A stretch of 58,577 nt of DNA from Streptomyces kurssanovii (GTDB taxonomy: Bacteria; Actinomycetota; Actinomycetes; Streptomycetales; Streptomycetaceae): positions 1 through 58,577 of the forward strand of contig NZ_BMTN01000030.1 in the NCBI RefSeq assembly GCF_014649695.1, in the 5' to 3' direction. The position numbers and the translations under genes were made by a program. How positions within the stretch are numbered: the stretch's first letter is position 1; every line of letters starts with the position of its first letter. The notes beneath the pieces are model-generated. The model did not search any database. It was not told where the DNA came from and saw nothing but the letters and a program-made list of their open reading frames with translations. Shown one piece after another: positions 26,221 through 35,451 of this stretch.

Positions 26221-27722
26221 CGCAGTGCCGCCTCTGGGGTCTCTGCGAACGTCACCGCTGCTGCGTCCGCCGCCCCCGTGAACGGAGTCGTCACCGGCTC
26301 CGGGAACCCGGCCAGTTCGAGGTAGATCCGGCGGAACGCATCCACCGAGCGCCGGAGCGTGAACCGGTCGACGACCCGCTGCCGGGCGAGCCGGCCGAGC
26401 TCTGCCCGCCGTCCGGCGTCCCGCAGCAGGCCGAGCGTGGCCTCCGCCATCAGCGCGGGCTCACGCGGCGGCACGACGAGGCCGGTGTCACCGACCGCCT
26501 CCCGGACCCCGCCGACATCGGTGGACACGGTGGCACGGCCGCAGGACATCGCCTCGATGAGCGAGAAGGGGAACCCCTCGCTGATCGAGGACAGCAGCAC
26601 CACGCTTCCCGACGCGTAGGCACGCGCCACATCGCTGATCCGACCCTCCCAGCTGATGCCGTCCACGACCCCCAGCTCGGCGGCGAGTTTCTCCATCCGT
26701 GTGCGGTACGCCTCACCGCCTGCGGGGACACCGCCGAACAGCCGGAGCCGTACGTCGGGGAGTTCGGCGCGCACCATCGCGTAGGCCCGGATCAGCGTCC
26801 GGAGGTCCTTGATGGGGTCGATGCGGCCGGCCCAGGCGATCGTCGGCACCTCCGGTTCCGGGCCGGTGTCGGGGAAGGCGTGCGGGTCGACCCCGTTGTA
26901 GACGGTGCGGACGCGGTCGTCGGGTGCGCCGCCCCGTTTCTCCCACCGCCGGTTGTACTGGTTGCACGGGGTGATGAGGTCGGCGCGCCGGTAGCCGAGC
27001 GAGCTGAGTTCGCGGTAGAAGCCCAGCATCAGCGCCTTCACCGGCGCCCGCTGTGCCTCGCCGCGGTACCAGAGGTAGCGCTCGCGGAGGTAGATGCCGT
27101 GCTCGGTGAGCAGGAACGGCACACCGTCGAAGTGCTGGGCGGCCAGCGCCGGCAGGGTGGCGAGGCCGCCGCTGACGGCGTGGGCGATCGAGTCGTCGGG
27201 TATCGGTGCGGCGAGCGGCCTGAGGGTGTGCTCCAGCAGATCGAGAGCCGTGAGGGCGTCGTGCACGGTGGGCCGGGCCGCGGACAGCTCCAGGTGCGGC
27301 ATGGCCCACGTCCACATCAGGGACCGCAGCACGGACTCGGAGCGGAGCGCCGCCGTCAGCTGCCCGGCGCGGGCATAGCCGGCGAGGTCGTCCAGCGCCT
27401 CGCCGAAGTCACAGCCCGCGGACGGGTCGAGGATCGACAGCAGGAGGCGTTCGTAGACGCCGAGGAAGCGCTCACGTTCCCGCCGGGGCGGCCGGCGGCG
27501 GACCGGCTCCGGCCCCCACAGCGGGAACACCGTGTGCCGGTACACGTTCCGCGGCATCTCCCAGGTGACCGGCTCGCGTCCGCCGCCGGTGAGGGAGACG
27601 ACCTCGAAGTCGACCTCCGGCATTCCGCGCAACAGTTGGTCGCACCAGGTGGAGACGCCGCCGTGGACGTGCGGATAGGTGCCTTCGGTGAGCATGGTGA
27701 CATGTCGGCCGCAGCTCGGCAT
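26217..27722 (-). CDS. PelF-type GT4 glycosyltransferase (DUF3492)
   Basis: A 501-aa cytosolic GT-B glycosyltransferase. The N-terminal DUF3492 part has the PelF signature MLTEGTYPHVHGGVSTWCDQL and later FLLTEHGIYLRERYL. The C-terminal GT4 part has TVYNGVDPHAFP, IAWAGRIDPIKDLRTLIRAYA and the nucleotide-sugar E-x7-E motif in EGFPFSLIEAMSCG (about residues 390-405). PelF uses UDP-sugars (UDP-GlcNAc/GalNAc) to build Pel. ATG at 27722 follows GGGGGGA. It is second in the operon, 53 bp after the deacetylase-like gene. No PelD/PelE-like gene is visible nearby. Confidence 0.9.
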   Translation of the reverse strand: MPSCGRHVTMLTEGTYPHVHGGVSTWCDQLLRGMPEVDFEVVSLTGGGREPVTWEMPRNVYRHTVFPLWGPEPVRRRPPRRERERFLGVYERLLLSILDPSAGCDFGEALDDLAGYARAGQLTAALRSESVLRSLMWTWAMPHLELSAARPTVHDALTALDLLEHTLRPLAAPIPDDSIAHAVSGGLATLPALAAQHFDGVPFLLTEHGIYLRERYLWYRGEAQRAPVKALMLGFYRELSSLGYRRADLITPCNQYNRRWEKRGGAPDDRVRTVYNGVDPHAFPDTGPEPEVPTIAWAGRIDPIKDLRTLIRAYAMVRAELPDVRLRLFGGVPAGGEAYRTRMEKLAAELGVVDGISWEGRISDVARAYASGSVVLLSSISEGFPFSLIEAMSCGRATVSTDVGGVREAVGDTGLVVPPREPALMAEATLGLLRDAGRRAELGRLARQRVVDRFTLRRSVDAFRRIYLELAGFPEPVTTPFTGAADAAAVTFAETPEAALR

Positions 27723-27775
27723 GGCTGGTGTCCCCCCAGGACGGTGGTCGGCGGTTCCCGGTTCGTGCCGTCGGG

Positions 27776-30082
27776 TCAGGACGGCAGCCTGAGCGTGATC
27801 GCCGACTGGAGCAGTTCGGGCGTGGCCCACTCGGAGCGCGTCCCGGCGTAGGCGGAGCCGAACACCGTGGTGGTCAGCAGCCGTTGCTTACGGGTGCCTT
27901 CCGGCGCGGTGACGGGTGCGGCGACACCGGAGGGCGCCTTCACGGTGACCGTGCCGCCGATGCGGTAGGCGGTGACCCTGCCGTCCGCGAGCGCCCGCTC
28001 CCACGCGGCGCGCCGCTGGAGTTCCGTACCCGCCTCCCGCTGGCGGGCGTTGACGACCGGGGCGCTGTCGGCGAACAGGGCGCGGTAGTCGGCCAGCACC
28101 GTGTCGAGCACGGGGTACAGGAGGCGTTCCTCGGCGAGGTTGGACTGGTGCGCGTAGTGCGGGCGGGGATCGTTGGCGACGACGTGCCCGAGGGCGGTGC
28201 GGGCCTCCTGCGGGACGATGTACGAGGCGTAGCCGGTCGCGGTGTCGAGTGGTTCCGGCAGGCAGGTGGAGGCGGGGTTCGTCTCGCAGACCCCGCTGCC
28301 GCCGTCGCCGGCGGCCGTGTAGATCCAGTTGTACTCGTCGGTCATCTCGGCCGCGGTGCCGACGTTGTAGTACACGTTCATGGGATGCCGTGGCACGGTC
28401 TGCGCGGCGCCGACCGGGCGCTGCCGCGGCTCGCGGGAGTTGTCGCTCGCGATCCACTTCACCCCGTTGTCGGCGAGGGCGCCGGCCAGGTTCGGGTTGT
28501 CCACCGGCTGCTGCGGCAGGGTCTTCAGGCCGGAGTGCTCGCCGGTGACGAGTTCGGTGCGGTCGACGGGGAGGCCCTTGCGCACGGCCCAGTCGTGGTT
28601 GTCGCGGATCTGTGCGGAGATCTCGGCGCGGCCGACCCAGCGGGTGCTGCCCGCGGTGTCGGTCGCGCACTTCCACGGCACGGTGGACGCGTCCTGCACA
28701 CAGCCGAGGAACGGATGCGTGTAGGTGTGGTTGATCCAGCGGTACTGCGCCTTGTCGGCGAGCAGCCGGTCGGTGAGCGGATCGCTGCCTCCGTGCTCCG
28801 CCTTCCACTCCTCGCCTGCGCCCGCGTTGTGGACCATGTCGAGGGTGAAGCCTGCGCTGCGCTGCCAGGCGGCCGCGTGCGCGGCGTCGGCCGCGGTCAT
28901 CCGGATCGGCGCACCGCCCCCGTCGCCGCCGCCCGGGCAGTCGATGTCGCCGGGGGTGCAGTCGCGGGCGGTGTCCCAGCGGGCGTCGGGCGCGAAGACG
29001 TCGTCGATGTGGACGGAGAAGTAGTTGCGGCTCTGCCCGAGGTGGACGCCCTGGGTGAGCCATTCGACGATGCCGCGCGCGAGCACCCGGAACTGCCGCT
29101 GGTGCCGGTTGTACGCGAAGGTCACGACCAGCTCGCGGCGGCCGTCGTGCGTGTACTCGCCGATCAGGCTCGCGCGTGAGGAGCCGTCGCCGACGGGCGC
29201 GTCGAGGAGGCTGGTGAAGCCTTCGCGGGGACGGCCCGCGTAGCCGTAGCTCTCGGCGACGAGCGGCGAGTTGTCCTCGAAGGTGACGGGCCCGTCGAGG
29301 TAGCCGAACACTCCGGCCCGCCCGGCGGCGGTGACCGCGCTGCGCGCGCCGTCCAGCACGCCGGCGTAGCCGCCGTTGTCGACGTACTCCAGCCCGACGC
29401 CCGGGTGCGACCAGGTATAGGCGTCGACCTGGCGGATCCCGAAGGTCCGCTCGTACGCGAAGAGGGCGGCGTTCTCCGCGGCCCCGGCGGCGGTGTCCGC
29501 GCCGAACGGGTCCTCGTCGGGCACGACGACGCCCTGGAACCTGGCGCGCGGGCGGCCGTCCACGGTGTCGCTGAGGAAGGAGGCGTCGACCCGGGGGCGG
29601 GCCGGGTCGTTCAGGTCCAGCGTCCGGTGGGGCACTCCGGTGCCCGCCAGTTCGGAGACGATCGCGTCGACGGCCGCGCTTCCGTCGTCGACGACGAGCA
29701 CCACGAGGTCGATGCGGGGCACCGTCGCGGCGGCCGCCTGTCCGGCGGGCAGGATCCCCGCCAGCGTGACGGCGGCGGTCGCGGCGACGAGGAAGCGGCC
29801 GCCCGCCGCGCGTCCGGGGTGCGGGCGGGCCACCCGTGCGCGCCGCTTCCCGGGGCCCCCGGGCCCTCCGCCGTTCCCACGGGCCCCCGTGCCGGCCCGG
29901 CGGGTGCGGGCGGGCCCGGCGGCACGCCCGCGGCGGTCAGCGGCGAAGGCCGTCACGTCCCCGCCGAACGTTTGCGCCTCAAGGCGGCGGCCGATGGCGG
30001 CCTCGCCGCCGGCCGGGTCGCCGGCGCCGCCGGACCCGGTCCCGGACCGGCGTCCCGCCTCGTGCGCACGCTGCTGCTCCAT
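27776..30082 (-). CDS. Large secreted polysaccharide deacetylase-like protein (Agd3/PelA-deacetylase type)
   Basis: A 768-aa protein and the first gene of the operon. A signal-like helix (FLVAATAAVTLAGILPAGQAAAA) begins near residue 92 after an Arg/Gly-rich region. A mid-domain of sugar-hydrolase-associated type follows, then a deacetylase-like core with VHIDDVF (H358, D360, D361), NHTYTHPF (H452, H456) and GEHSGL (H516). An Asp plus two His is the metal set of NodB-like deacetylases and of the fungal GAG deacetylase Agd3. ATG at 30082 has GGGGGAG, but GTG at 29833 would give a conventional signal peptide (MARPHPGRAAGG), so the start is uncertain. The domain order resembles Agd3 and the PelA deacetylase half. 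Confidence 0.8.
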   Translation of the reverse strand: MEQQRAHEAGRRSGTGSGGAGDPAGGEAAIGRRLEAQTFGGDVTAFAADRRGRAAGPARTRRAGTGARGNGGGPGGPGKRRARVARPHPGRAAGGRFLVAATAAVTLAGILPAGQAAAATVPRIDLVVLVVDDGSAAVDAIVSELAGTGVPHRTLDLNDPARPRVDASFLSDTVDGRPRARFQGVVVPDEDPFGADTAAGAAENAALFAYERTFGIRQVDAYTWSHPGVGLEYVDNGGYAGVLDGARSAVTAAGRAGVFGYLDGPVTFEDNSPLVAESYGYAGRPREGFTSLLDAPVGDGSSRASLIGEYTHDGRRELVVTFAYNRHQRQFRVLARGIVEWLTQGVHLGQSRNYFSVHIDDVFAPDARWDTARDCTPGDIDCPGGGDGGGAPIRMTAADAAHAAAWQRSAGFTLDMVHNAGAGEEWKAEHGGSDPLTDRLLADKAQYRWINHTYTHPFLGCVQDASTVPWKCATDTAGSTRWVGRAEISAQIRDNHDWAVRKGLPVDRTELVTGEHSGLKTLPQQPVDNPNLAGALADNGVKWIASDNSREPRQRPVGAAQTVPRHPMNVYYNVGTAAEMTDEYNWIYTAAGDGGSGVCETNPASTCLPEPLDTATGYASYIVPQEARTALGHVVANDPRPHYAHQSNLAEERLLYPVLDTVLADYRALFADSAPVVNARQREAGTELQRRAAWERALADGRVTAYRIGGTVTVKAPSGVAAPVTAPEGTRKQRLLTTTVFGSAYAGTRSEWATPELLQSAITLRLPS

Positions 30083-30358
30083 GTGACTCCCCCCTCGCAC
30101 GCTTCACCAACGCCTGGCAGGCGCAAGGAAGTTCTGTGCCGATGACGCAACGGGGCCACACGCCCCGTCGCCCGAATGTGGTGAGTGTGGCCGAGCGGTG
30201 ACAACCTCCGGGCCGAACATGAAAGAGACACCACGCACGAGTGAACCGCCGCCGCCGTGAGCGATACATACGGCCGCGCGTAGGCTCTTGTCCGGTGTGG
30301 GGTGTCGATCCACCCTCGCCGCACCCTCGGAACTCAACGGAAGCGAGATTTCACCACC

Positions 30359-31876
30359 GTGACTGCTCTCACTCTCAGCACTGCAGGCGCTGCGACGCTG
30401 CGCGCCGACGCCCTCGTCGTCGGCGTGGCGAAGGGCGCCAAGGGCCCGGTGGTCGCGCCGGGCGCCGAGGCCGTGGACAAGGCGTTCGACGGCAAGCTCG
30501 CCTCCGTCCTGGAGACCCTCGGCGCCGGCGGTGGCGAGGGCGAGGTCACCAAGCTCCCCGCGCCGTCCGGCCTGAAGGCCCCGGTCGTGCTGGCCGTCGG
30601 TCTGGGCGCGGCCCCCGAGGACGGCGAGGCGTACGGCTCCGAGGCGCTGCGCCGCGCGGCCGGTGCCGCGGCACGTGCGCTGTCCGGCGCCAAGAAGGCC
30701 GCCTTCGCGCTGCCCATAGAGTCCGTGGAGGACGCCGAGGCCATCGCCGAGGGTGCGCTGCTCGGCGCGTACGCCTTCACCGCGTACCAGGGGGCGGCCG
30801 ACGAGAACGGCGCGAAGAAGCCGCTGGCCGAGGTCGCCCTGCTGGGCGCCAAGCCGCGTGACAAGGCGTTCAAGGCCGCCGCCGAGCGCGCGGTCGCGCT
30901 CACCGAGGAGATCAACCGCGCCCGCGACCTGATCAACACCCCGCCGAACGACCTCACCCCCGAGGCCTTCGCCGCCGTGGCCACGGCCGCAGGCAAGGAG
31001 CACGGCATCAAGGTGCAGGTGCTCGACGAGAAGGCGCTCGCCAAGGGCGGCTTCGGCGGCATCCTCGGCGTCGGCCAGGGCTCCCAGAACCCGCCGCGCC
31101 TGGTCAAGCTCTCCTACACGCACTCCAAGGGCGCCAAGACGCTCGCGCTCGTCGGCAAGGGCATCACCTACGACTCGGGCGGCATCTCCCTGAAGCCGGC
31201 CGGCCACAACGAGACGATGAAGTGCGACATGAGCGGCGCGGCCGCCGTGTTCGCCGCTGTCGTCGCGGCGGCCCGGCTGGGCCTCGCCGTCAACGTCACC
31301 GGCTGGCTGGCCCTCGCCGAGAACATGCCGTCCGGCTCGGCCACCCGCCCCGGCGACGTGCTGCGCATGTACAGCGGCAAGACGGTCGAGGTCCTCAACA
31401 CCGACGCCGAGGGCCGTCTGGTGCTCGCGGACGCGCTGACGAGGGCGTCCGAGGAGAACCCGGACGCGATCGTCGACGTGGCGACGCTGACCGGTGCGAT
31501 GGTGCTGGCGCTCGGCAACCGCACGTTCGGCATCATGGCGAACGACGACGCGTTCCGTACCTCGATCCACGAGATCGCCGAGGAGGTCGGCGAGGCGTCC
31601 TGGCCGATGCCGCTCCCCTCGGAGCTGCGCAAGGGCATGGACTCGCCGACCGCCGACATCGCGAACATGGGTGAGCGCATGGGCGGCGGCCTGGTGGCCG
31701 GCCTGTTCCTGAAGGAGTTCGTGGGCGAGGGCATCACCTGGGCGCACCTGGACATCGCGGGCCCCGCGTTCCACGAGGGCGCGCCGTTCGGCTACACGCC
31801 GAAGGGTGGCACGGGGTCGTCGATCCGCACGCTGGTGAAGCTGGCGGAGCGGACCGCCGCGGGCGACCTGGGCTAG
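30359..31876 (+). CDS. pepA: Leucyl aminopeptidase (M17)
   Basis: A 505-aa di-zinc cytosolic aminopeptidase that removes N-terminal residues in peptide turnover. Metal and active-site signatures are clear: VGKGITYDSGGISLKP, KCDMSGAAAV, and NTDAEGRLVLADAL. The start is GTG at 30359 (MTALTLSTAGAATLRADALVVG), preceded by GGAAGCGAG. A -10-like TAGGCT is at 30281-30286. Position matches M. tuberculosis pepB (Rv2213), just before the E2 gene. Confidence 0.96.
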   Translation: MTALTLSTAGAATLRADALVVGVAKGAKGPVVAPGAEAVDKAFDGKLASVLETLGAGGGEGEVTKLPAPSGLKAPVVLAVGLGAAPEDGEAYGSEALRRAAGAAARALSGAKKAAFALPIESVEDAEAIAEGALLGAYAFTAYQGAADENGAKKPLAEVALLGAKPRDKAFKAAAERAVALTEEINRARDLINTPPNDLTPEAFAAVATAAGKEHGIKVQVLDEKALAKGGFGGILGVGQGSQNPPRLVKLSYTHSKGAKTLALVGKGITYDSGGISLKPAGHNETMKCDMSGAAAVFAAVVAAARLGLAVNVTGWLALAENMPSGSATRPGDVLRMYSGKTVEVLNTDAEGRLVLADALTRASEENPDAIVDVATLTGAMVLALGNRTFGIMANDDAFRTSIHEIAEEVGEASWPMPLPSELRKGMDSPTADIANMGERMGGGLVAGLFLKEFVGEGITWAHLDIAGPAFHEGAPFGYTPKGGTGSSIRTLVKLAERTAAGDLG

Positions 31877-32182
31877 CGGACCGGATCGGCACGGGGCGGG
31901 TGGGGCCGCGGGTGCCGCCGCGCGGCGCCTGTTCCCCACCCTTCCCCCGCGCCTCGGGCCCGCCCCCACTACGCCCCGGTAACGGGGAAAAGCGCTCAAG
32001 CTCACCATCTCAAGCTCCGGCCCCGCGTCCCGCCGTCCGTCAACAAGTGCGAAGATGGGTTCTCGGCAGGACAGGGCCCCCACCACAGGGCCGAAGAGAC
32101 AGCGGCCGAACACCAGCCGACCGGCCGGTCATCTCCCGAGACGGGGGCCCGGCGAACGGCGCACATGCATGGAGGACGTGAC
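31877..32182. other. 306-bp spacer before lpd with a 9-bp direct repeat
   Basis: No gene is seen. CTCAAGCTC occurs twice (31995-32003 and 32009-32017, 14 bp apart), and the palindrome at 32119-32130 is nearer lpd. The lpd promoter must lie here; I cannot place it with confidence. Confidence 0.5.
32119..32130. promoter_or_regulatory. GACCGGCCGGTC palindrome before lpd
   Basis: A perfect 12-bp palindrome 52 bp before the lpd start. The same 12 bases recur within the palindrome at 52937-52950. It could be a TetR-type operator. Confidence 0.4.
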
Positions 32183-33571
32183 GTGGCGAACGACGCCAGC
32201 ACCGTTTTCGACCTAGTGATCCTCGGCGGTGGTAGCGGCGGTTACGCTGCGGCGCTGCGCGGAGCTCAGCTGGGCCTGGACGTCGCACTGATCGAAAAGA
32301 ACAAGCTCGGCGGCACCTGCCTGCACAACGGCTGCATCCCCACGAAGGCTCTGCTGCACGCCGGCGAGATCGCGGACCAGGCTCGTGAGGCCGACCAGTT
32401 CGGTGTCAAGACCTCTTTCGAGGGCATCGACATCGCCGGCGTTCACAAGTACAAGGACGAGGTCGTCTCGGGCCTCTACAAGGGTCTGCAGGGTCTGGTC
32501 GCCTCCCGCAAGGTGACCTACATCGAGGGTGAGGGCCGGCTGTCCTCCCCCACCTCCGTCGACGTGAACGGCCGCCGCGTGCAGGGCCGCCACGTCCTCC
32601 TGGCGACCGGCTCCGTGCCGAAGTCCCTGCCGGGCCTGGACATCGACGGCAACCGCATCATCTCCTCGGACCACGCCCTGGTCCTGGACCGCGTTCCGAA
32701 GTCCGCGATCATCCTGGGCGGCGGCGTCATCGGCGTCGAGTTCGCCTCCGCGTGGAAGTCGTTCGGCACCGACGTCACCGTCGTCGAGGGTCTCAAGCAC
32801 CTCGTGCCGGTCGAGGACGAGAACAGCTCGAAGCTGCTCGAGCGCGCCTTCCGCAAGCGCGGCATCAAGTTCAACCTGGGCACCTTCTTCGAGAAGGCCG
32901 AGTACACCCAGGACGGCGTGCGCGTCACCCTCGCCGACGGCAAGACCTTCGAGGCCGAGGTCCTCCTGGTCGCCATCGGCCGCGGCCCGGTCTCCCAGGG
33001 CCTCGGCTACGAGGAGCAGGGCGTCGCGATGGACCGCGGCTACGTCCTGGTCGACGAGTACATGCAGACCAACGTGCCCACCGTCTCCGCGGTCGGTGAC
33101 CTGGTCCCGACCCTCCAGCTCGCGCACGTCGGCTTCGCCGAGGGCATCCTGGTGGCGGAGCGGCTGGCCGGTCTGAAGACCGTCCCGATCGACTACGACG
33201 GCGTGCCGCGGGTGACGTACTGCCACCCGGAGGTCGCCTCCGTCGGCATCACCGAGGCCAAGGCCAAGGAGATCTACGGTGCGGACAAGGTCGTCGCCCT
33301 GAAGTACAACCTCGCGGGCAACGGCAAGAGCAAGATCCTGAAGACCGCGGGCGAGATCAAGCTCGTCCAGGTCAAGGACGGTGCCGTGGTCGGCGTCCAC
33401 ATGGTCGGTGACCGTATGGGCGAGCAGGTCGGTGAAGCTCAGCTGATCTACAACTGGGAGGCTCTGCCGGCCGAGGTCGCGCAGCTCATCCACGCGCACC
33501 CGACGCAGAACGAGGCCCTCGGCGAGGCCCACCTGGCCCTGGCCGGCAAGCCGCTGCACTCCCACGACTAG
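32183..33571 (+). CDS. lpdA: Dihydrolipoyl dehydrogenase (E3)
   Basis: A 462-aa FAD flavoprotein that reoxidises the dihydrolipoyl arm of the 2-oxoacid dehydrogenase E2 with NAD+. It has the FAD motif VILGGGSGGYAAALRG, the redox disulfide C46/C51 in GGTCLHNGCIPTK, the NAD-binding motif ILGGGVIGVEFASAW, and the C-terminal interface His in HAHPTQNEALGEA. GTG at 32183 has GGAGG seven bases upstream, so I reject the upstream ATG at 32165. It is followed 55 bp later by the E2 gene. Confidence 0.97.
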   Translation: MANDASTVFDLVILGGGSGGYAAALRGAQLGLDVALIEKNKLGGTCLHNGCIPTKALLHAGEIADQAREADQFGVKTSFEGIDIAGVHKYKDEVVSGLYKGLQGLVASRKVTYIEGEGRLSSPTSVDVNGRRVQGRHVLLATGSVPKSLPGLDIDGNRIISSDHALVLDRVPKSAIILGGGVIGVEFASAWKSFGTDVTVVEGLKHLVPVEDENSSKLLERAFRKRGIKFNLGTFFEKAEYTQDGVRVTLADGKTFEAEVLLVAIGRGPVSQGLGYEEQGVAMDRGYVLVDEYMQTNVPTVSAVGDLVPTLQLAHVGFAEGILVAERLAGLKTVPIDYDGVPRVTYCHPEVASVGITEAKAKEIYGADKVVALKYNLAGNGKSKILKTAGEIKLVQVKDGAVVGVHMVGDRMGEQVGEAQLIYNWEALPAEVAQLIHAHPTQNEALGEAHLALAGKPLHSHD

Positions 33572-33626
33572 TCAGTTACGGGCGCGACAGACCACTTCCG
33601 CACATCGTTAAGGAGCAACTGAAACC

Positions 33627-35423
33627 ATGGCGGTTTCCGTAACCCTTCCGGCGCTCGGTGAGAGCGTCACCGAGGGCACTGTCACCCGCTGGCTGAAGGC
33701 CGAGGGAGAGCGCGTCGAGGCCGACGAGCCGCTGCTCGAGGTGTCGACCGACAAGGTCGACACCGAGATCCCCGCCCCTGCCTCCGGTGTCCTCGCGTCC
33801 ATCAAGGTCGCCGAGGACGAGACCGTTGAGGTCGGCGCCGAGCTGGCCGTCATCGACGACGGCAGCGGCGCCCCCGCTGCCGCCCCGGCACCGGCCGCCG
33901 CCGAGGCCGAGGCTCCCGCCCCGGCTCCGGCCGAGGCGCCCGCGCCCGCCTATGAGGCGCCGCAGGCCGCGCCGTCCACCGAGGCTGCCGCCCCGGCTCC
34001 CGCCCCGACCGCGGAGGCCGCCGCCGGCGGTGGCTCCGCCGAGGGCACCGACGTCGTCCTTCCGGCGCTCGGCGAGAGCGTCACCGAGGGCACCGTGACC
34101 CGCTGGCTGAAGGAGGTCGGCGAGGAGGTCACGGAGGACGAGCCGCTGCTCGAGGTCTCCACCGACAAGGTCGACACCGAGATCCCGGCCCCGGCTTCCG
34201 GCGTGCTGCTGGAGATCGTGGTCGCGGAGGACGAGACGGCGGAGGTCGGCGCCAAGCTGGCCGTCATCGGTGCGAAGGGTGCGGCTCCGGCCGCCGCCCC
34301 CGCCCCGGCCCCCGCTCCGGCCCCCGCGCCGGCGGCTCCTGCCCCGGCTCCCGCGCCCGCCGCACCGGCCCCCGCGCCGGCTCCGGCCCCCGCGGCCGCA
34401 CCTGCGCCGGCACCGGCACCGGCCCCCGCGCCGGCGCAGGCCCAGGCCCCGGTGGCTCCCGCCGCCCCGGCCGCGCCCGCCGCCGTCGAGGCGAGCGACG
34501 CGTACGTGACCCCTCTGGTCCGTAAGCTCGCCGCCGAGAACGGCGTCGACCTCGGTTCGGTCAAGGGCACCGGCGTCGGTGGCCGTATCCGCAAGCAGGA
34601 CGTCATCGCCGCCGCGGAGGCCGCCAAGGCCGCCGCGCAGGCGCCCGCCGCCGCTGCCGCCCCGGCCGCGGCCAAGGCTCCGAAGCTCGAGGCGTCCCCG
34701 CTGCGCGGTCAGACGGTCAAGATGACCCGCATGCGCAAGGTCATCGGCGACAACATGATGAAGGCGCTGCACGACCAGGCGCAGCTGACCTCGGTCGTCG
34801 AGGTCGACATCACCAAGCTGATGAAGCTGCGGGCCCGTGCGAAGGACGCGTTCGCGGCCCGTGAGGGCGTCAAGCTCTCCCCGATGCCGTTCTTCGTGAA
34901 GGCCGCCGCCCAGGCGCTGAAGGCCCACCCGGTCATCAACGCCCGGATCAACGAGGCCGAGGGCACCATCACGTACTTCGACTCGGAGAACATCGGCATC
35001 GCCGTGGACTCCGAGAAGGGTCTGATGACGCCGGTCATCAAGGGTGCGGGCGACCTGAACCTCGCCGGTATCGCCAAGAGGACCGCCGAGCTCGCCGGCG
35101 CCGTGCGCGCCAGCAAGATCACGCCGGACGACCTCGCCGGCGCGACCTTCACCATCAGCAACACCGGCTCGCGCGGTGCGCTGTTCGACACGATCATCGT
35201 GCCGCCGAACCAGGTCGCCATCCTGGGCATCGGTGCCACGGTCCGCCGCCCGGTGGTCGTGAACCACCCGGACCTCGGCGAGACGATCGCGATCCGCGAC
35301 ATGACGTACGTCGCGCTCTCCTACGACCACCGTCTGGTGGACGGCGCCGACGCCGCCCGCTACCTGACGGCCGTCAAGCAGATCCTGGAGGCCGGTGAGT
35401 TCGAGGTCGAGCTCGGCCTCTGA
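33627..35423 (+). CDS. Dihydrolipoamide acyltransferase (E2), two lipoyl domains; annotated sucB in relatives, probably PDH E2
   Basis: A 598-aa core of a 2-oxoacid dehydrogenase. It has two near-identical lipoyl domains (lipoylated K43 and K181, each in STDKVDTEIPAP), joined by long Ala/Pro linkers. A peripheral-subunit-binding domain follows (about 294-330, TPLVRKLAAENGVDLGSVKGTGVGGRI), then the catalytic domain (about 360-598) with H568 in SYDHRLVDG. The gene sits between lpdA and aceE. In actinobacteria the 2-oxoglutarate complex uses an E1 with its own fused E2 domain, and the M. tuberculosis counterpart DlaT is the pyruvate E2. I therefore infer that this E2 works with AceE. Confidence 0.93.
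   Translation: MAVSVTLPALGESVTEGTVTRWLKAEGERVEADEPLLEVSTDKVDTEIPAPASGVLASIKVAEDETVEVGAELAVIDDGSGAPAAAPAPAAAEAEAPAPAPAEAPAPAYEAPQAAPSTEAAAPAPAPTAEAAAGGGSAEGTDVVLPALGESVTEGTVTRWLKEVGEEVTEDEPLLEVSTDKVDTEIPAPASGVLLEIVVAEDETAEVGAKLAVIGAKGAAPAAAPAPAPAPAPAPAAPAPAPAPAAPAPAPAPAPAAAPAPAPAPAPAPAQAQAPVAPAAPAAPAAVEASDAYVTPLVRKLAAENGVDLGSVKGTGVGGRIRKQDVIAAAEAAKAAAQAPAAAAAPAAAKAPKLEASPLRGQTVKMTRMRKVIGDNMMKALHDQAQLTSVVEVDITKLMKLRARAKDAFAAREGVKLSPMPFFVKAAAQALKAHPVINARINEAEGTITYFDSENIGIAVDSEKGLMTPVIKGAGDLNLAGIAKRTAELAGAVRASKITPDDLAGATFTISNTGSRGALFDTIIVPPNQVAILGIGATVRRPVVVNHPDLGETIAIRDMTYVALSYDHRLVDGADAARYLTAVKQILEAGEFEVELGL
33642..34204 (+). repeat. Internal duplication encoding the two lipoyl domains
   Basis: Bases 33642-33790 and 34056-34204 of the E2 gene are closely similar, differing mainly at third positions and in one short variable stretch. 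This suggests a recent duplication or gene conversion between the lipoyl-domain repeats. Confidence 0.8.
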
Positions 35424-35451
35424 GCGGCACCGCTGTAACCAGCCTCACCTG

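Noticed and set aside
32213-33565. 450-codon open frame antisense to lpdA
   Set aside because: Val/Leu/Asp-rich mirror of lpdA with no domain signature.
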